64,000 bases of DNA from Symbiodinium natans (lineage: Eukaryota; Sar; Dinophyceae; Suessiales; Symbiodiniaceae), in assembly GCA_905221605.1 (NCBI GenBank), contig CAJNDS010000025.1, positions 641,501-705,500 of the forward strand, given 5' to 3'. The position numbers and the translations under genes are program-made. The notes under the pieces are model-generated. The model had not been told where the DNA came from and did no database searches. It was given only the letters and a program-made list of their open reading frames with translations. Positions 9,947 to 21,080 of the stretch are shown piece by piece. Numbering within the stretch: the first letter of the stretch is position 1; the number at the start of each line of letters is the position of its first letter.

Positions 9947-10177
9947 TCACAAACAACCAGTGAGATGTCAGACAAGTGGCAAAGTGAAGGACTTCCGAGT
10001 TTGTTCTGGATAGCGGCACTTGGTTTTGAGGGGAGGATGGCCATGCTCCTCAGCTGTTGTGTTTCTCGACCTGTTTCCGTCTGCACTGGGTTGGAGAGGC
10101 CTGCTTCTGGCGCTGTTGCTCGCTCTGCGCAGCACTTTGGGGATGCAGGGTCTGGGTTGGAGCAGTCGACGTCCTAG
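9541..10177 (+). CDS. Multi-exon gene fragment, unknown function
   Basis: Three or more exons can be read. A short possible exon lies at about 9545-9580. Exon 9628-9687, after TGTCAG, encodes RNESVIDECLTVATCIVQRA. Exon 9820 onwards encodes VQSNEISMEAFSAIMEQVAR then FHDVGWPNLAQG up to about 9912. The intron 9688-9819 is GT-AG, phase 0, and is a family C element. After 9912 there is a run of 32 G, followed by another open stretch (SDKWQSEGLPSLFWIAALG...) to a stop at about 10177. No domain was recognised, and the peptide looks helical. The G run may be the start of an intron or a length-variable tract. Gene start and end are unknown. Confidence 0.45.
9688..9819 (+). mobile_element. Intron made of a family C element with TTTAGGG insert
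   Basis: Donor GTGCCTATATCC, acceptor GGGGAGTGTAG, both phase 0, joining GCC to GTA in the reading frame. The body is the family C element. Relative to the copy at 2423-2528 it has an extra stretch, about 9738-9759, of TTTAGGGTTTAGGGTTTA between GTTTTTGTTCATT and TATATAAAACCC. Confidence 0.65.
9913..9944 (+). repeat. G32 homopolymer
   Basis: An uninterrupted run of 32 G directly after coding-like sequence. Its length in the assembly may not be exact. Similar G runs occur near 24289-24304 and 35831-35850. Confidence 0.9.
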
Positions 10178-10274
10178 TCGACGTCGTAGTGGTGGCTTGA
10201 GAAAACTAGGAGCATAAACGAGCATGAAAAACAGCACTGAAAGTTGCAAATGACAGTGCAGGAAGGCATATATA

Positions 10275-10380
10275 GAAACATTTGTGTATATCTATATATA
10301 TATATACACATGTTTATTTATATGTATATATGCATATATATATATATATATATGCATATGTGTATACAGATAGATAGATT
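10275..10380. repeat. AT-rich (TA)n microsatellite
   Basis: TATATATA blocks with TGTGTATA and GATAGATAGATTGATTGAT units. Similar TA blocks are at 12260-12350, 13430-13456 and 55140-55246. The last two lie upstream of splice acceptors. Confidence 0.85.
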
Positions 10381-10391
10381 GATTGATACAT

Positions 10392-10541
10392 TCATTTATC
10401 TCTTAGTGGCATTGTAGCATGGCTGCTCATGGACCTCCCGGTAGATAAAAGTAGCAGCTGCCAGGCCTCATCAGCGAGGGCCACGACAAAGTCCACCGGG
10501 ACATCGTGGTGCCGGAGCAGTACAGATGCGATGGAATGCCA
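10392..10541 (-). CDS. Possible terminal exon on the minus strand
   Basis: On the minus strand, an AAG acceptor-like site at 10542 is followed by 49 codons and a stop. The peptide contains WHSIASVLLRHHDVPVDFVV, ALADEAWQLLLLSTGRS and a PLRDK end. Amphipathic helices and unbiased codons suggest real coding. No domain was named. It would be the only minus-strand coding candidate of reasonable quality in the window. Confidence 0.35.
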   Translation of the reverse strand, partial: WHSIASVLLRHHDVPVDFVVALADEAWQLLLLSTGRSMSSHATMPLRDK

Positions 10542-11090
10542 CTTACCCTAAACCCTAAATCCTAAGCCCTAAGGCTCCAAGGATTTCTTCTTTAAGGGTT
10601 TTTTGGGCCCAAAGGCCATATCATTTGAGGATTGTTGGGCCTATCCTGAGCCTAAGGGTTATAGGGTTTGAGGGGCAAGGCCCTGAACCCCAGAAGGCTT
10701 GAGGGTTTTTAGAGGCCCCGTTTTCTGCTTCCTTGAACCTTCGAGCAAGCATAGGCTAACCCGAGACCCCCCAGGTTTTAGGGTTCAGGGCTTAGGGTTT
10801 AGGGCTTTGGGTTGAGGGTTTAGGGTTTTGCCCCAAATCCCCATTCAATAGGGTGCGGTAGAAAGATGCCAGGCACGAAGCCGACCCGCACTCACTTGTC
10901 GCCCCGGCGCTGATTCAGATTGAAGCAACGTCGGCCAAGAGCGCACATGCCGAAACTTTGGCGACTCGCTCTGCGCATCGAGGTGTTGCTTTTATTGCAG
11001 ATTCGGGAGGGTTCCTCAGCTTGGGGGTGCAGGATTGAGGATTTTGACTTGGAGGTTTTAGGCTGAGACGGGCAAAGCCATTTCCTTCTG

Positions 11091-11174
11091 GGATGGGCTG
11101 TTAGGCCTTACAATCCCCATAATCAACCCTACAAAGGGCCGTTTTAAGGGGATATAGGGTATAATAGCCCATCC
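11091..11174. mobile_element. Family E element
   Basis: The left end GGATGGGCTGTTAGGCC and right end ATAATAGCCCATCC are inverted. Internal CAATCCCCATAATCAACCCTA matches the copy at 42371-42568. Confidence 0.55.
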
Positions 11175-11240
11175 TGGTTGCCACGGCCAGTTCACGCATC
11201 GCTTTGAAGCGTGGTCGGTGTGAGACAGTCCAGGACCCAG

Positions 11241-11428
11241 CCAGGATTGGCGATTAGACCTTAGAACCCTCAAAAAAGGGGCCTTCATAGGGCTGTTTAT
11301 AGGGGTTATAGGGCCTAAAGACCTTAGAACCCTCAAAAAAAGGAGCCTTGATAGGGCTGTTTATGGGGGCTAAAGGGCCTTTACAGGGCTGTTTATGGGG
11401 GGTTAGAGCGCCTACTAGCCCATCCTGG
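11241..11428. mobile_element. Family E element with internal tandem duplications
   Basis: Bounded by CCAGGATTGGCGATTAG and TACTAGCCCATCCTGG. The core ACCTTAGAACCCTCAAAAAA followed by GGGCTGTTTATAGGGG is present twice (about 11257-11315 and 11320-11375). A third partial unit is GGGCCTTTACAGGGCTGTTT. Confidence 0.55.
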
Positions 11429-11654
11429 AGGATATCAAGTCATGATCCCAGGCTCTCCGAACCCTAGACGCTGGGAACGGAATCTCAAATATCGGTTTTT
11501 CACGAACCTCGAGAAGTTGCCTTACAGCAATCATCATCATCAACATGAGTCTAAGTATGTTTAGGATTTAGGGCTTCGAGGGTCTTAGGAGTGTTGGGAT
11601 TCAAATGCTAAGCCGCTGAGGGTTTAGGATTTTTTAGGGTGAGCCATGGACGAA

Positions 11655-12112
11655 GCCCTCAACCCTAAACCCTAACCTCGAACCCTAAAACCCACAAACC
11701 CAAAAACCCTAAAACCCTAAACCCTCAAACCCTCAAACCCTGAAACCCTAAACCCGAAAACCCTAAATTTTCAAACCCCAAAACCCCAATTAAAAACCAC
11801 CAAACCCTGAAACCCCGAACCCTGTGGAGTCCCTCAGACCCCAAAAACCCTCAAAACCCTCAAACCCCTCAACCTGTGGAATCCCCAAATTTTCAAACCC
11901 CAAAAACCCCTGAAACCCTGAAACCCCTCAGCCTGTAAAGTCCCAAAAGCATTTTCAAAAAACCCTGAAAACCCTAAAAGCCCTAAACCCTAAACCCTAA
12001 ACCCTAAACCCTAAACCCTAAACCCTAAACCCTAAACCCTAAACCCTAAACCCTAAACCCTAAACCCTAAACCCTAAACCCTAAACCCTAAACCCTAAAC
12101 CCTAACCTAAAC
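11655..12112 (-). repeat. Degenerate then perfect (CCCTAAA)n array
   Basis: The first 320 bases are diverged units (CCCTGAAA, CCCCAAAA, CCCTCAAA) with two interspersed CCTGTAAAGTCCC/CCTGTGGAATCCC motifs. From about 11970 to 12112 the units are almost perfect CCCTAAA. The gradient from diverged to perfect suggests recent growth of one end. Confidence 0.9.
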
Positions 12113-12143
12113 AAACACCCTCAGCCTGTAAAGTCCCCTTAAG

Positions 12144-12236
12144 GCCATGTCGGCAGCCTTGCGCCAAGCCACGGCCTCGACGCACAAGATCCTGGATGCG
12201 CATCGCGCGAACCTGGGGCTGAGTCTTACTTTAAGG
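12144..12236 (+). CDS. Exon-like island between telomere-like arrays
   Basis: CTTAAG acceptor-like sequence is followed by 31 open codons encoding AMSAALRQATASTHKILDAH and RANLGLSLTLR, and then by a GTTTAG donor-like site. Third codon positions are G/C-rich, unlike the neighbouring repeats. It is bounded by the CCCTAAA array ending at 12112 and a TTTAGGG/TA-rich stretch from 12237. Probably an internal exon of an otherwise unidentified gene. Confidence 0.35.
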
Positions 12237-12261
12237 GTTTAGGGGTTCAGGGGTTATAATA

Positions 12262-12298
<37 letters not shown>

Positions 12299-12371
12299 TA
12301 CTTCAGGGGATTATATATATATACAATATATATATATATATATAATACTTATGTTTTTGGATGAGGGGTGG

Positions 12372-13330
12372 AGGGGTTTAGGGATTAGGGTTTAGGGGTT
12401 CAGGGTTTAGGGGTTTAGGGGTTTAGGGGTTCTGGGGATTTTGGGTTTTTTTTTGGGGTTTAGGGGTTTTAGGGTTTAGGGGTTTTGGGTTTAGGGTTCG
12501 AACGAGCGGGCCTTGGGGCGGACCAAAATTGGCCGCCGTCAAGCTCCGAAAGTCTTCGGGAGGTTGGCTTTACGTTGGGGGTTCGGGATTTAGGGTTTAG
12601 GGTTTAGGGTTTAGGGTTTAGGGTTGGGGGAAGGAGGGGCCGGTCGAAGCCCATCCCAGAGGAAAACCCCTGAGGGGCTGGTGCCTGAAGTTCAAGCTAG
12701 AAGCTGCTTGGGGCCCATCATCCCTACACACTAGGGTTTAGGGTTTAGAGTTTAGGGTTTAGGGTTAGAACCTAAAAGCCCTTGGATTCTTTGACCCGAC
12801 CAGACCCTGAGGGTGCCCCCATGCAAGCACTCTTTGGAAGCAGCGGGGTTTACATTAATTAAGGGTTTAGGGTTTATAGGGTTTAGGGTATAGGGTTTAT
12901 AGGGTTTATAGGGTTTAGGGTTTAGGGTTTAGGGTTTAGGGTTTAGGGTTTATAGGGTTTAGGGTTTAGGGTTTATAGGGGCTTAGGGTTTACAGTGAAT
13001 TGGCGCGAGCTGGCTGGTTGATGCAAGAGAGGTCGGAGGTCGCCCCCTACATGATGACAGCCATTTCTTCATGTTGAGAGCTGTGTATGTTTAGTTGGGT
13101 TGACCCTCTAAACCCTAAACCCTAAATCCTAAACCCTAAACCCTAAACCCTAAACCCGAAGGATGGGACTTATTTTTCAGGCCAAAGATCTTCTTGTAAC
13201 GCAATGTCCACTGGCCCTCGGCCCCCAGGCACCTCAGTCCCGAATCCTCACCCCACGTGACCTTGTTTAGGGTTTAGGGTTTAGGGTTTAGGGTTAGGGT
13301 TGAGGGTTTAGGGTTTAGGGTTTACGGTTT
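12372..13330 (+). repeat. Cluster of TTTAGGG arrays
   Basis: TTTAGGG and TTTAGGGG units lie at 12372-12500, 12588-12625, 12733-12765, 12861-12990 (with TTTATAGGG variants) and 13264-13330. A CCCTAAA block of opposite orientation is at 13106-13158. Unique spacers of 70-150 bases separate them and give no clear exon. Confidence 0.9.
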
Positions 13331-13470
13331 GCATCTATGCACAGCCGCACCGGCTGGAAAACATGTAAGCCTACATATGATTCTACAATCGTGTGTCTCT
13401 GTGTGTGAGTGTGTGTCTATACATGCGTGCATATATACATATATATATATATATCTGTGTAGACGTGTAT

Positions 13471-13499
13471 CTCTCTCGCTCTCCCTCTCTGTGTTGCAG
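13471..13499 (+). promoter_or_regulatory. Probable spliced-leader acceptor of the methyltransferase gene
   Basis: A pyrimidine tract (CTCTCTCGCTCTCCCTCTCT) followed by GTGTTGCAG ends three bases before the ATG at 13502. Dinoflagellate nuclear mRNAs receive a trans-spliced leader at such AG sites, so this site supports the chosen start. Confidence 0.55.
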
Positions 13500-13501
13500 T
13501 C

Positions 13502-15181
13502 ATGGCAAAGCAGCCCGCGCTGATTGCTGTCTCTTTTCTGCTGGCATCACACATCGTCCTCCTTCCTCCATCTGCATGTGGCTCGTCGTCGCCAGCGGGA
13601 GCCCGGAAGCTAGCAGGGCCGTCATCGAGAGCGAAGACAGGAAAATGGCTGGAGACACTGCGGGACCTGAGCCGAATGCAGCAGTGGGCTTTGGCTTTAG
13701 ATGTTGTCCGGGCAGCATCCGTTGATGATTCACTGACAATGCCCCTTCTGCAATCTGCCCTTTGGGCCTGCAGATCTGGCGGTCTCCCGCCAACGCTGTC
13801 TTTGCTGCGCCTGATGGGTGAGCAGCGCCTTCAGCCGCAGATGACCACCTACCTCATTGCAGCTCCCGACAGTTCCACTGAGGCTGAGGGGATGATGTCG
13901 CTGCTGAAGGCTTTGAGGCAGAGCCAAGTTGAAGTCGACCTTCCAAAGTTCACGGAGATGCTGATGCACGTCTCCAGCGACGAGGAGTGGGAAAGAAGCA
14001 GAGCATGTGCAGCTGATTGGAACATTCCCTGGCCTTCCTGGAGGCTACAAACCAGGAATAAACGCATCGGAACTTGGTTCGACCATCACCGGAGGCTGGT
14101 CACTGTGGGTTTGCTGGGTGCTCACCCGCACCAGGGGAACGCGAACGCTTTTGCCAACTACAAGGCACTTCACGCGGCACTGTTGGAGAGCCAGCGCAGT
14201 GGCAAGGCACCCGATTTCAGCGACGCAGGAGCACGCTGGCTCTACGTTGAGCGGCAAGGCCTCTTGCGATCCTCGGTAGGCCTCTTTAAGGGATTCTTTT
14301 CATCTTCCCTGATCATGCGACCTAAACCCCGAACCCTAAAATTGGGTTTAAGAGAATCATATTTGGGAAATATGTTTCAGAGAATCATATTATTTAGGGA
14401 TTATGTTTCAGAGGGTTCTTAACTGGCCATCCTAGGATCATGGTATCTGCCCCGCATTTTGCTTTGTCCCGAATTGGATGGAGCAAGGGAATGTCTCTTC
14501 AAAGAACGGCGTTGTCTCGTCCTTGACATTGGTGGTGGCCCAGGATCTGCGGCTTTGGGCCTCGACATCTTCGCGCAGCATTTTGCTTGGGATGTTGAGA
14601 TCCAGTATCATGTCTTGGATTTGGAGCCTGGCTGGCAGGCGGCTGCAGAAGCTTTCCAAAAGCACCTGGCGAAGAGTGCCATCTCATTTCACACTGGGGA
14701 CATGCTGACTGCCCTGCAAGGGAAGGGTTTACCCGAGCCATCAGAAGTGGATATCTTCCTGTTCTCCTATGTGATTCATGAGAATGCCCTGGCTCTTCGG
14801 AGTAGTAACTATGGAGTCCTGCCGGCACTTTTCAAAGCTGCTGCGCCCAATTCCCTCTTCATATTCATGGATCCTGTTGACCACATGTGGCCAGAAATCG
14901 TGGACCTGGCTCGCAGCTGCAATGGCTTCAGAGTGGTTCTTCTCCGGGTTCTCAAGAGCTTTTGGCTTGTCTTGGAAAGTGGTGCAGGGATGGATCACGT
15001 GGCCGATGATATCCTGCAGCTTCTCAAAGATTCTGCAACCGCTGAGCGTGATCAACGTCTTCGGAAACTGCTTGGTGATGACTACATCGTCTTGCCAGAT
15101 GCAGAAAGGAAGCCGGACACCGTCGCGGTATGGAAGCAGCTGTCCGGAATTCGAAAGCGCAAGCTTCGCGAAAACTCATGA
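13502..15181 (+). CDS. Signal-peptide / helical (PPR-like) protein with class I SAM methyltransferase domain
   Basis: Two exons, 13502-14267 and 14436-15181, give about 503 residues. The N terminus (MAKQPALIAVSFLLASHIVL) looks like a signal or targeting sequence. Residues about 45-180 are a helical region with PPR-like spacing. Exon 2 has a class I methyltransferase Rossmann fold: LVLDIGGGPGS (motif I, S-adenosylmethionine binding), YHVLDLEPGW (acidic loop after strand 2), FHTGDML and VDIFLFSYVIHE (motif IV region). Methyl transfer is inferred from the fold; the substrate is unknown. The intron uses a GA donor and AG acceptor and is bounded by GATC on both sides. Splicing there restores a single frame (LLR-SWYLPRILLCPEL). 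The start is supported by the pyrimidine tract and CAG just upstream. A fusion of RNA-binding-type helices and a methyltransferase would fit organelle RNA modification, but that is inference. Confidence 0.75.
14268..14435 (+). mobile_element. Intron formed by a family D element, GA-AG ends
   Basis: GATCCTCGGTAGGCC at the start and GGCCATCCTAG plus exon GATC at the end form an imperfect terminal inverted repeat with GATC repeated at both borders. The interior has CCCTAAA-like and ATCATATT/TATGTTTCAGAG repeats. Family D relatives (GATCATGTATTCAGGA, GGGCCATCCT) are at 47708-47829, also an intron, and 1046-1175. Confidence 0.65.
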
Positions 15182-18100
15182 CTACTGCTAGCACAACTAT
15201 TTATGTGACCACATATACATAAGTGTATATTGCGGAAGACTGCGTGCCAGTCAAAACGCATGGCTAGTCAGTAGCCCGGTCTAAACCCTATGTCACTCCA
15301 GAAGTGCAGTCACCAGCAACAACCTACATCGTTGCGAAGACCACCCTTCTTTTTTCGAGAGAATCCCCCTGTCCAACGCGAATTTTTATATACGGAGATC
15401 ATCGATCGCAGGGTCCTTCACAACTTGTGCATGGATGCCAAGCACTAAGTGGTAGCCATAGGGAACCTCTCTCCCAGGAGCACCTCCAGAAATACTTTTT
15501 ACGCCCTTCCACCGCAACGAAGTAGAACCCCGAAACCCTCCTCAACTGTAGACTCTGCACTGTGGAACAAGCCCAAAGAGCCCAGTACCCACAGAAAAGG
15601 AATATACATTAAATTTGAAAGGGGTCCTTACTATGACTTAAGGTATGTTCTTTAATTGAGGTGTATTGGGTCCAACAGGCTTGAACGCAGCCCCCGCAAC
15701 CCTCACGCTCTGCGCCGAGGAACTCATCCATGCATGCGACGGGAAGTCAGTTGGAGAAGGTTTGGCGTGGTGTGTGCAACTGGGGAGCAGTGTTTTTTCC
15801 AAAGGCATTTGAGGCCCTTGATTCGGGTTGCCATGTGACATGGGCTTCTTTGTGGTTCGACCCTGTCCATCATTACTAGCAGAGTTTGAATCCTTCTTGT
15901 TTTCTTGTCGCAAGCTTGGTTTTAGGCAGGACACTTAGTATATAGCTCACGGCGTATACAGTTCTTGAAACCCATGTATTCGGAGGAGGAGTAGTAGAAG
16001 TAGTAACAGTTTCTACGTGAATTTTGGAATTCTCCCTTGGGCGGAGCAGGGCCCTTCAGCCGGCAGCAGCAGTTGAAGCCATCACACTCCGGATAGGAGA
16101 CACAATACGATCTGGACTGCAGACGAGTGCGGAGTAATTATGTACCGACTTGTTGATGCCCTTCTGTCCTGCTTGTCCCTGCTAAGTGAGAACAGCAAAG
16201 ACACCAAAGATGTAGGAGAAGGACCCCGTGCTTTCCGCAACAGCAATGAGGCGTCCAAGCCTAAGCTTGTCGACCCTTCTCTTCGACACAGTGTTTGTCT
16301 TACCGCGCGGAAGGCCCTTGTCCAACGATCAGATCTGCTCTCCAGCCTCAGGTACTTCGTGGAAACGCCGTTGTGTACTCAAACACCCCGACCTTGCTCA
16401 ACACTCTGCGTTGCGAACGCTATGAGTCAGAGAGACCTCCGTCTTGCAGGGAAAGCCCTCAACCCCAGCAAGGAGCCCAGAAAGGAACCCCAAAAGGAAC
16501 CCAGGGAAGTCCGATGAAGCCCGAATCATCGGCTAACGTCCAGGTAAGAAGCTCCCGTGCGACGCATCCAACATGTTTGATGTCATTTTGGCGGGGCATC
16601 TGGGCGCGAACTGAGGATTGTGAGCCGCTTAAGAGGGGAGCTTGCTTTTGCAACTTTCTGAGAATTTGGGCGCTGCGTAGGTTTGCAGCGTATTATTCTC
16701 TTGGGAGAGAGCTGATCTGCAGCAGAGGATGGGAAAGGTGGAGGACTCGAGTCTCCTTATAAGAAGTTGATAGAGTTTAGGGTTTAGGGTTTATAGGATT
16801 TAGGAAGTTTCGGCAACAGCCCCAACGCCCCACCCTTCCTGGCACCGGCAAAGACATCCGAAGGCCAGAACCAGGCACCGAGCCCCAGCTGCTGAACGAG
16901 GGGTTTAGGGTTCAGGGTTTAGGGTTTAGGGTTTAGGGGTTAGGGGTTAGGGGTGAGGGTTCAGGAAACTTACCGACATGCAGGACCTTTGGGCTATCAA
17001 AACCAGAAAGCCTCAGAGTTTTCTAGCCTGCTAAGTTTCCCGGAGCCAAGACGTAATATCTAGCGGTCGCAGTACATACCAACACCCTCCCTCACAGTCC
17101 CTATACAGTTCTACTATATTATAAGATCCCTCTCTCCCTCTCTACCCCCCAAAAGAAGGCCCTATTCCATAATCATTACTATTATTATTATTATTACTAT
17201 TAATATTGTTGTTATTGTTATTGTTCAAGTATTATTACTATTATTATAATTATAAGAGTAATAATAATTATTAAGGCCCTTAAATGACGGCAGTCCATGG
17301 ATCGAAGGCACAAGCAGAGCGCGGCCCTCTTCCAGACCGGTGCTGTGGCCCATCTCCGGTTGGAGATTCAGCAGCGCGTGAAGTCGCTTGGACCTACCTG
17401 GCCCAGGGTTGACAGGAAAGGGGGGGTTTCAGATTTTGAGGGTTTTTGGGTTTAGGGTTTAGGGGTTTAGGGGTTTTTAGGTATTTGGTTAGGTATTCTT
17501 CTGGGTTTTCCGGCAAGATTGTTGTTCCAGGGTGTGTTGGAGTCCTCGAAAGCGAGGGAGACATTCAATTGATTCAAGTTTTTTTGTCACGAAAAGGGAC
17601 TCGTTAAACGTGGGCATTCGGCCGTGAGCCTACGCAATGCATGAGGGTGGCTGTCGGTACATATTCAGGCGAAGGGGTACCACTTTCCCTGTCGTTTCAC
17701 CCCTAACCCTAAACCCTGAACCCTAAACCCTAAATCCCAAACACAATCCCAGCCCTAGAGCTACACTCTCTGACGGCGACTGCAATACGTTCTTTGTTGG
17801 AGGGACGCGGTGTATATGGGACCTCATTAACCCCGAGAATGATACCAGGACCTCAAGCAGTTGGTTTCCGGATGTCGTGAGAGGCTTAGTGGGTACAAAG
17901 CTCAGGGTAGAACACGTAGCAGCAAGGAAGAATGTTTTGCTGCTTGTTGCTCCCGAAACCAGTTTGGTAAGGCAGAGATCCTGCGAAAGAACGAACCCTA
18001 AACCTAAACCCTAAACCCTGAACCCTAAACCCGAAACCCTAAACCCTAAACCCTAAACCCGAGCATGCCAGGCTCTATCATCGGCTGCAGTTCTTCGTTG

Positions 18101-18280
18101 GCCAGCACTACAACCAGCACGTGACTTTCTTCAGAAGCCGCAGAGCTGCAAAACCCTGAACCCTAAACCCTAAACCCTACACCCTAAACCCTACACCCTA
18201 AACCCTACACCCTAAACCCTAAACCCTAAACCCTGTTCCAGTTTAGAATGCCCGTCCCAGGCTGCACACTTAAGGATCCT
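15182..18280. other. Intergenic stretch, no gene recognised
   Basis: Holds a family G inverted repeat (15572-15675), TTTAGGG-type blocks (16769-16802, 16901-16950, 17450-17480), CCCTAAA-type blocks (17700-17740, 17996-18060, 18152-18236), and a TTA/TAT microsatellite at 17178-17276. The open stretch at 16140-16517 has no recognisable motif and was not called. Confidence 0.5.
15572..15675. mobile_element. Family G element, diverged
   Basis: CCCAAAGAGCCCAGTACCC at the left and TTAATTGAGGTGTATTGGG at the right are diverged arms of the near-perfect palindrome at 20681-20788. Confidence 0.6.
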
Positions 18281-18282
18281 CG

Positions 18283-18394
18283 CTTGGAGGTTTTGGGTAG
18301 CTATAAGTAGGGTTATAAGTACCCTAAGTATGGCTATAACGAGTCGTTCCCATACTTGCAACCCTACTTAAAACTACCCATTGGAACCTCCAAG
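18283..18394. mobile_element. Family K element
   Basis: CTTGGAGGTTTTGGGTAG at the left is matched by CTACCCATTGGAACCTCCAAG-type sequence at the right. Internal GGGTTATAAGTACC and CCCTACTTA motifs are shared with 3792-3949. Confidence 0.7.
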
Positions 18395-18399
18395 TGTAC

Positions 18400-20270
18400 G
18401 TAGCCTAAGCTCAGCTCACAAGTATTGGATGATCGAATTCTTCCTCGTTGAGATTGCGGCACTTTGTAACTGGCCTTAAGAAGTTCTTGTGCGTACGGAT
18501 GGATTGCGTGTGTGTTGGTTGCCGTGGGTAGTCGATCGTGTCCTCCATGAGGCAGCTGTAGCAGAGTAAGTTGCTGTTGGAGTGTGAGGATGTGATTGCT
18601 GCGCTTTTGGGTTTAGAGCTGCTGGTGCTTGGCGTTGTGGTCGTGGGGGTCGGTGACGAGACACGGGCTGGGAAGCAGAAGGGGTTCAAACTTCTCTCCT
18701 GGTGGCGCAGCCTGTGGTTGTTTTACTGAAAGAGATTTAGAACAAGGTGACTGAATAGGACAGCTCAGCAAGATGTAGGAGGTGTTTGCAAATGCGATGT
18801 TCGAACGCGATTGGTACTCTCGCTGGCATCCCTGCGATGGGATGCGACCCAAACGTGCTAAACTCCTATACCCCGCAACCTTCACGCCATGAACCGTTCG
18901 TTGGACGGTTGTTCTTGATGTCACAAGCTGTTGACGTCGGTGCTCAGTTTCAAAAACGCCCACGCCCCTGCAAGGTCGCTTCAATAAGCCTTCTAGGAGA
19001 GATCTTAGACACCCAGTAAACCCTTGCAAGGAATCCATGAAATCTCTGGCCTCGTTCAGGTTGCTCCCCCAAGCAGCTGTTGCAACCTAGAACGCCTGCC
19101 ATAAGAGCACAGGTCGACAAGGCGTGTCGTGTGCTTCTCATGAAGACACAGAACCCTCATCTCCAGGGGAGCCCCTACCCTAAATCCTACATCCTACACC
19201 CTAAACCCTATATCCCTAAACCGCCTAAACCCTAAACCCAAAGTGTGTGTGTGTGTGTGTGGAATTGCTTCACTTGTTCGTCTTCCTCCTCTTCAAGGAG
19301 CCCTAGAAGCCCTCAACCCCAAACCATCTGCCACACGCAAAAACGGGACCCCCAATGTAGTCCCCTAATCGTAGGATTCCCTTATCATAAGGACCCCATT
19401 AAGGTACCCCCTAAACCCGAAACCCCAAACCCTAAACCCCAAGCCCTAAACCCTAAACCCTAAACACCCACATTCGCTCCGTGTTCCATTCGGTGTCAAC
19501 ATGGGCCGTATGAGAGACCCTGCCGAGGTGGCATCCTGCGCTCCTCTGAGGAAGCCGCCAGATCCTACGGAAACCGGGGCCTGCCCCGAGTGTGGTATAG
19601 TCGGTAGGGTTTAGTTTAGGGTTTAGGGTTTAGGGTCTAGGGTTTAGGGTTAAGGGTTTAGGGTTGAGGGTTGAGGGTTTAGGGTTTAGGGTTTAGGGAA
19701 GAGTCTAAGAGAGAGTTTCGGGTTTTGGGGTTGGGGGGTTTGGGGTTTAGGGTGTATAGGCTGTAGGGTTTGGAATATGGAGTTTATAGGGTTTAGGCAA
19801 TATAGTATAGAGTTTAGTGTTGGGGTTTAGTTTAGGGTGTAGGGTTTAGGGTTTAGGGTTTAGGGTTTAGGGTTTAGGGTTTCGGGTTTCGGGTTTAGGG
19901 TTTAGGGTTTAGGGGGTTTAGGGTTTAGGGGAAGAGAGAGTTTAGGGTTTTGGGTGGTTTAGGGTTTAGGGTTCAGGGTTTGGGGAATATTGAGTTTCGA
20001 GGGTTTGGAATATGGTATGGAGTTTAGGGTTTGTGTGTTTGGGTTTCGGGTTTAGACAGCCACTTACCTCCATTGCTCCCAACTTTTTTCTTGGGGCGAT
20101 GACGGGATGCCAGTCAAGTTGGAGATATGAGAGTTTGGGAGCTTAAGCGTGGGTTGAAATTCTAGACCCGGTTCTGGGCGTTAAGGTCTTTCCCTAAACC
20201 CCTACAACCTTGTTTTTAGGGTCCCCTAGTGCAGACCTCTCCAAACCCCAGCCCCGACAGGCCGTGAAGC
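18400..20270. other. Repeat-rich stretch without recognised gene
   Basis: Open stretches on the minus strand at 18411-19038 have no recognisable domain. A degenerate family H copy lies at 19340-19415. CCCTAAA blocks are at 19176-19240 and 19405-19466. A long mixed TTTAGGG array occupies 19604-20060, with units TTTAGGG, TTTCGGG and TGTAGGG and longer GTTTGGAATATGGA-type higher-order units. Confidence 0.5.
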
Positions 20271-20349
20271 ATTGATCAAAGTCGCCGTGCCCTATATGGA
20301 GCCAAGGCTTTCACTATCGGGTGTCAAGTACGACTCAGAAGGTCTACAA

Positions 20350-20528
<179 letters not shown>

Positions 20529-20680
20529 CCTGAAGAACCCCCCCGATAAATGAAGAATCACAGTCCCCACATGGCCTTTATCAGGAAGCATGTGTTTATC
20601 TTGGGAGGATTCTAGAGCAGATGGTAGACAACACTTGCCGTCCAAAGTCGATGCAGGGCCCTGAAGAGCTTTGCTCATTC

Positions 20681-20788
20681 CCAAAGAGCCCAAGACCCCT
20701 TAATTAAGGAATATACCTTAAATCATATTAAGGATCCCTAATATGATTTAGGGTATATTCCTTAATTGAGGGGTATTGGGCTCTTTGG
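20681..20788. mobile_element. Near-perfect palindromic element, family G
   Basis: Left arm CCAAAGAGCCCAAGACCCC then TTAATTAAGGAATATACC; right arm GGTATATTCCTTAATTGAGG then GGTATTGGGCTCTTTGG. The arms are about 50 bases each and would form a long hairpin. Other copies are at 15572-15675 and 49427-49541. Confidence 0.8.
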
Positions 20789-21029
20789 ATTGTAGCCTCC
20801 AGAGTTTCTGCGGGGATCCGTCGAGAGGAGGCTTCGATTCTAGGGCAGAAGAAGGATTTTCTCGGACCAGGGTCCTTTAGGGTTTAGGGTTTAGGGTTTA
20901 GGGCTTGAAACCCATGTTGGCGTTCTTAAGTCATCGGCATTCCGGAAGAAGCTCGGGGTCCCGCTGCCGAGCTTCTTCTGTCGCCAGTAGATTCCGACGT
21001 CTGCTGTCACCTTCGGGGAAGGGAGAGGT

Positions 21030-21080
21030 TGCAAGAGAACGAGAGAGAACGAGAGAGAGAGAGAGAGAGACAGAGAGAGG
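21030..21080 (+). repeat. (GA)n-rich tract
   Basis: GAGAGA units with GAACGAGAGAGAACGAG variants. Similar tracts are at 23441-23520 (GAGA then GATAGA), 24885-24911 and 41562-41610. Confidence 0.85.

Noticed and set aside
14276-14435. GT-AG intron starting at 14276 in the methyltransferase gene
   Set aside because: It joins the exons in the wrong frame and loses motif I. The GA donor at 14268 keeps the frame and explains the GATC borders.
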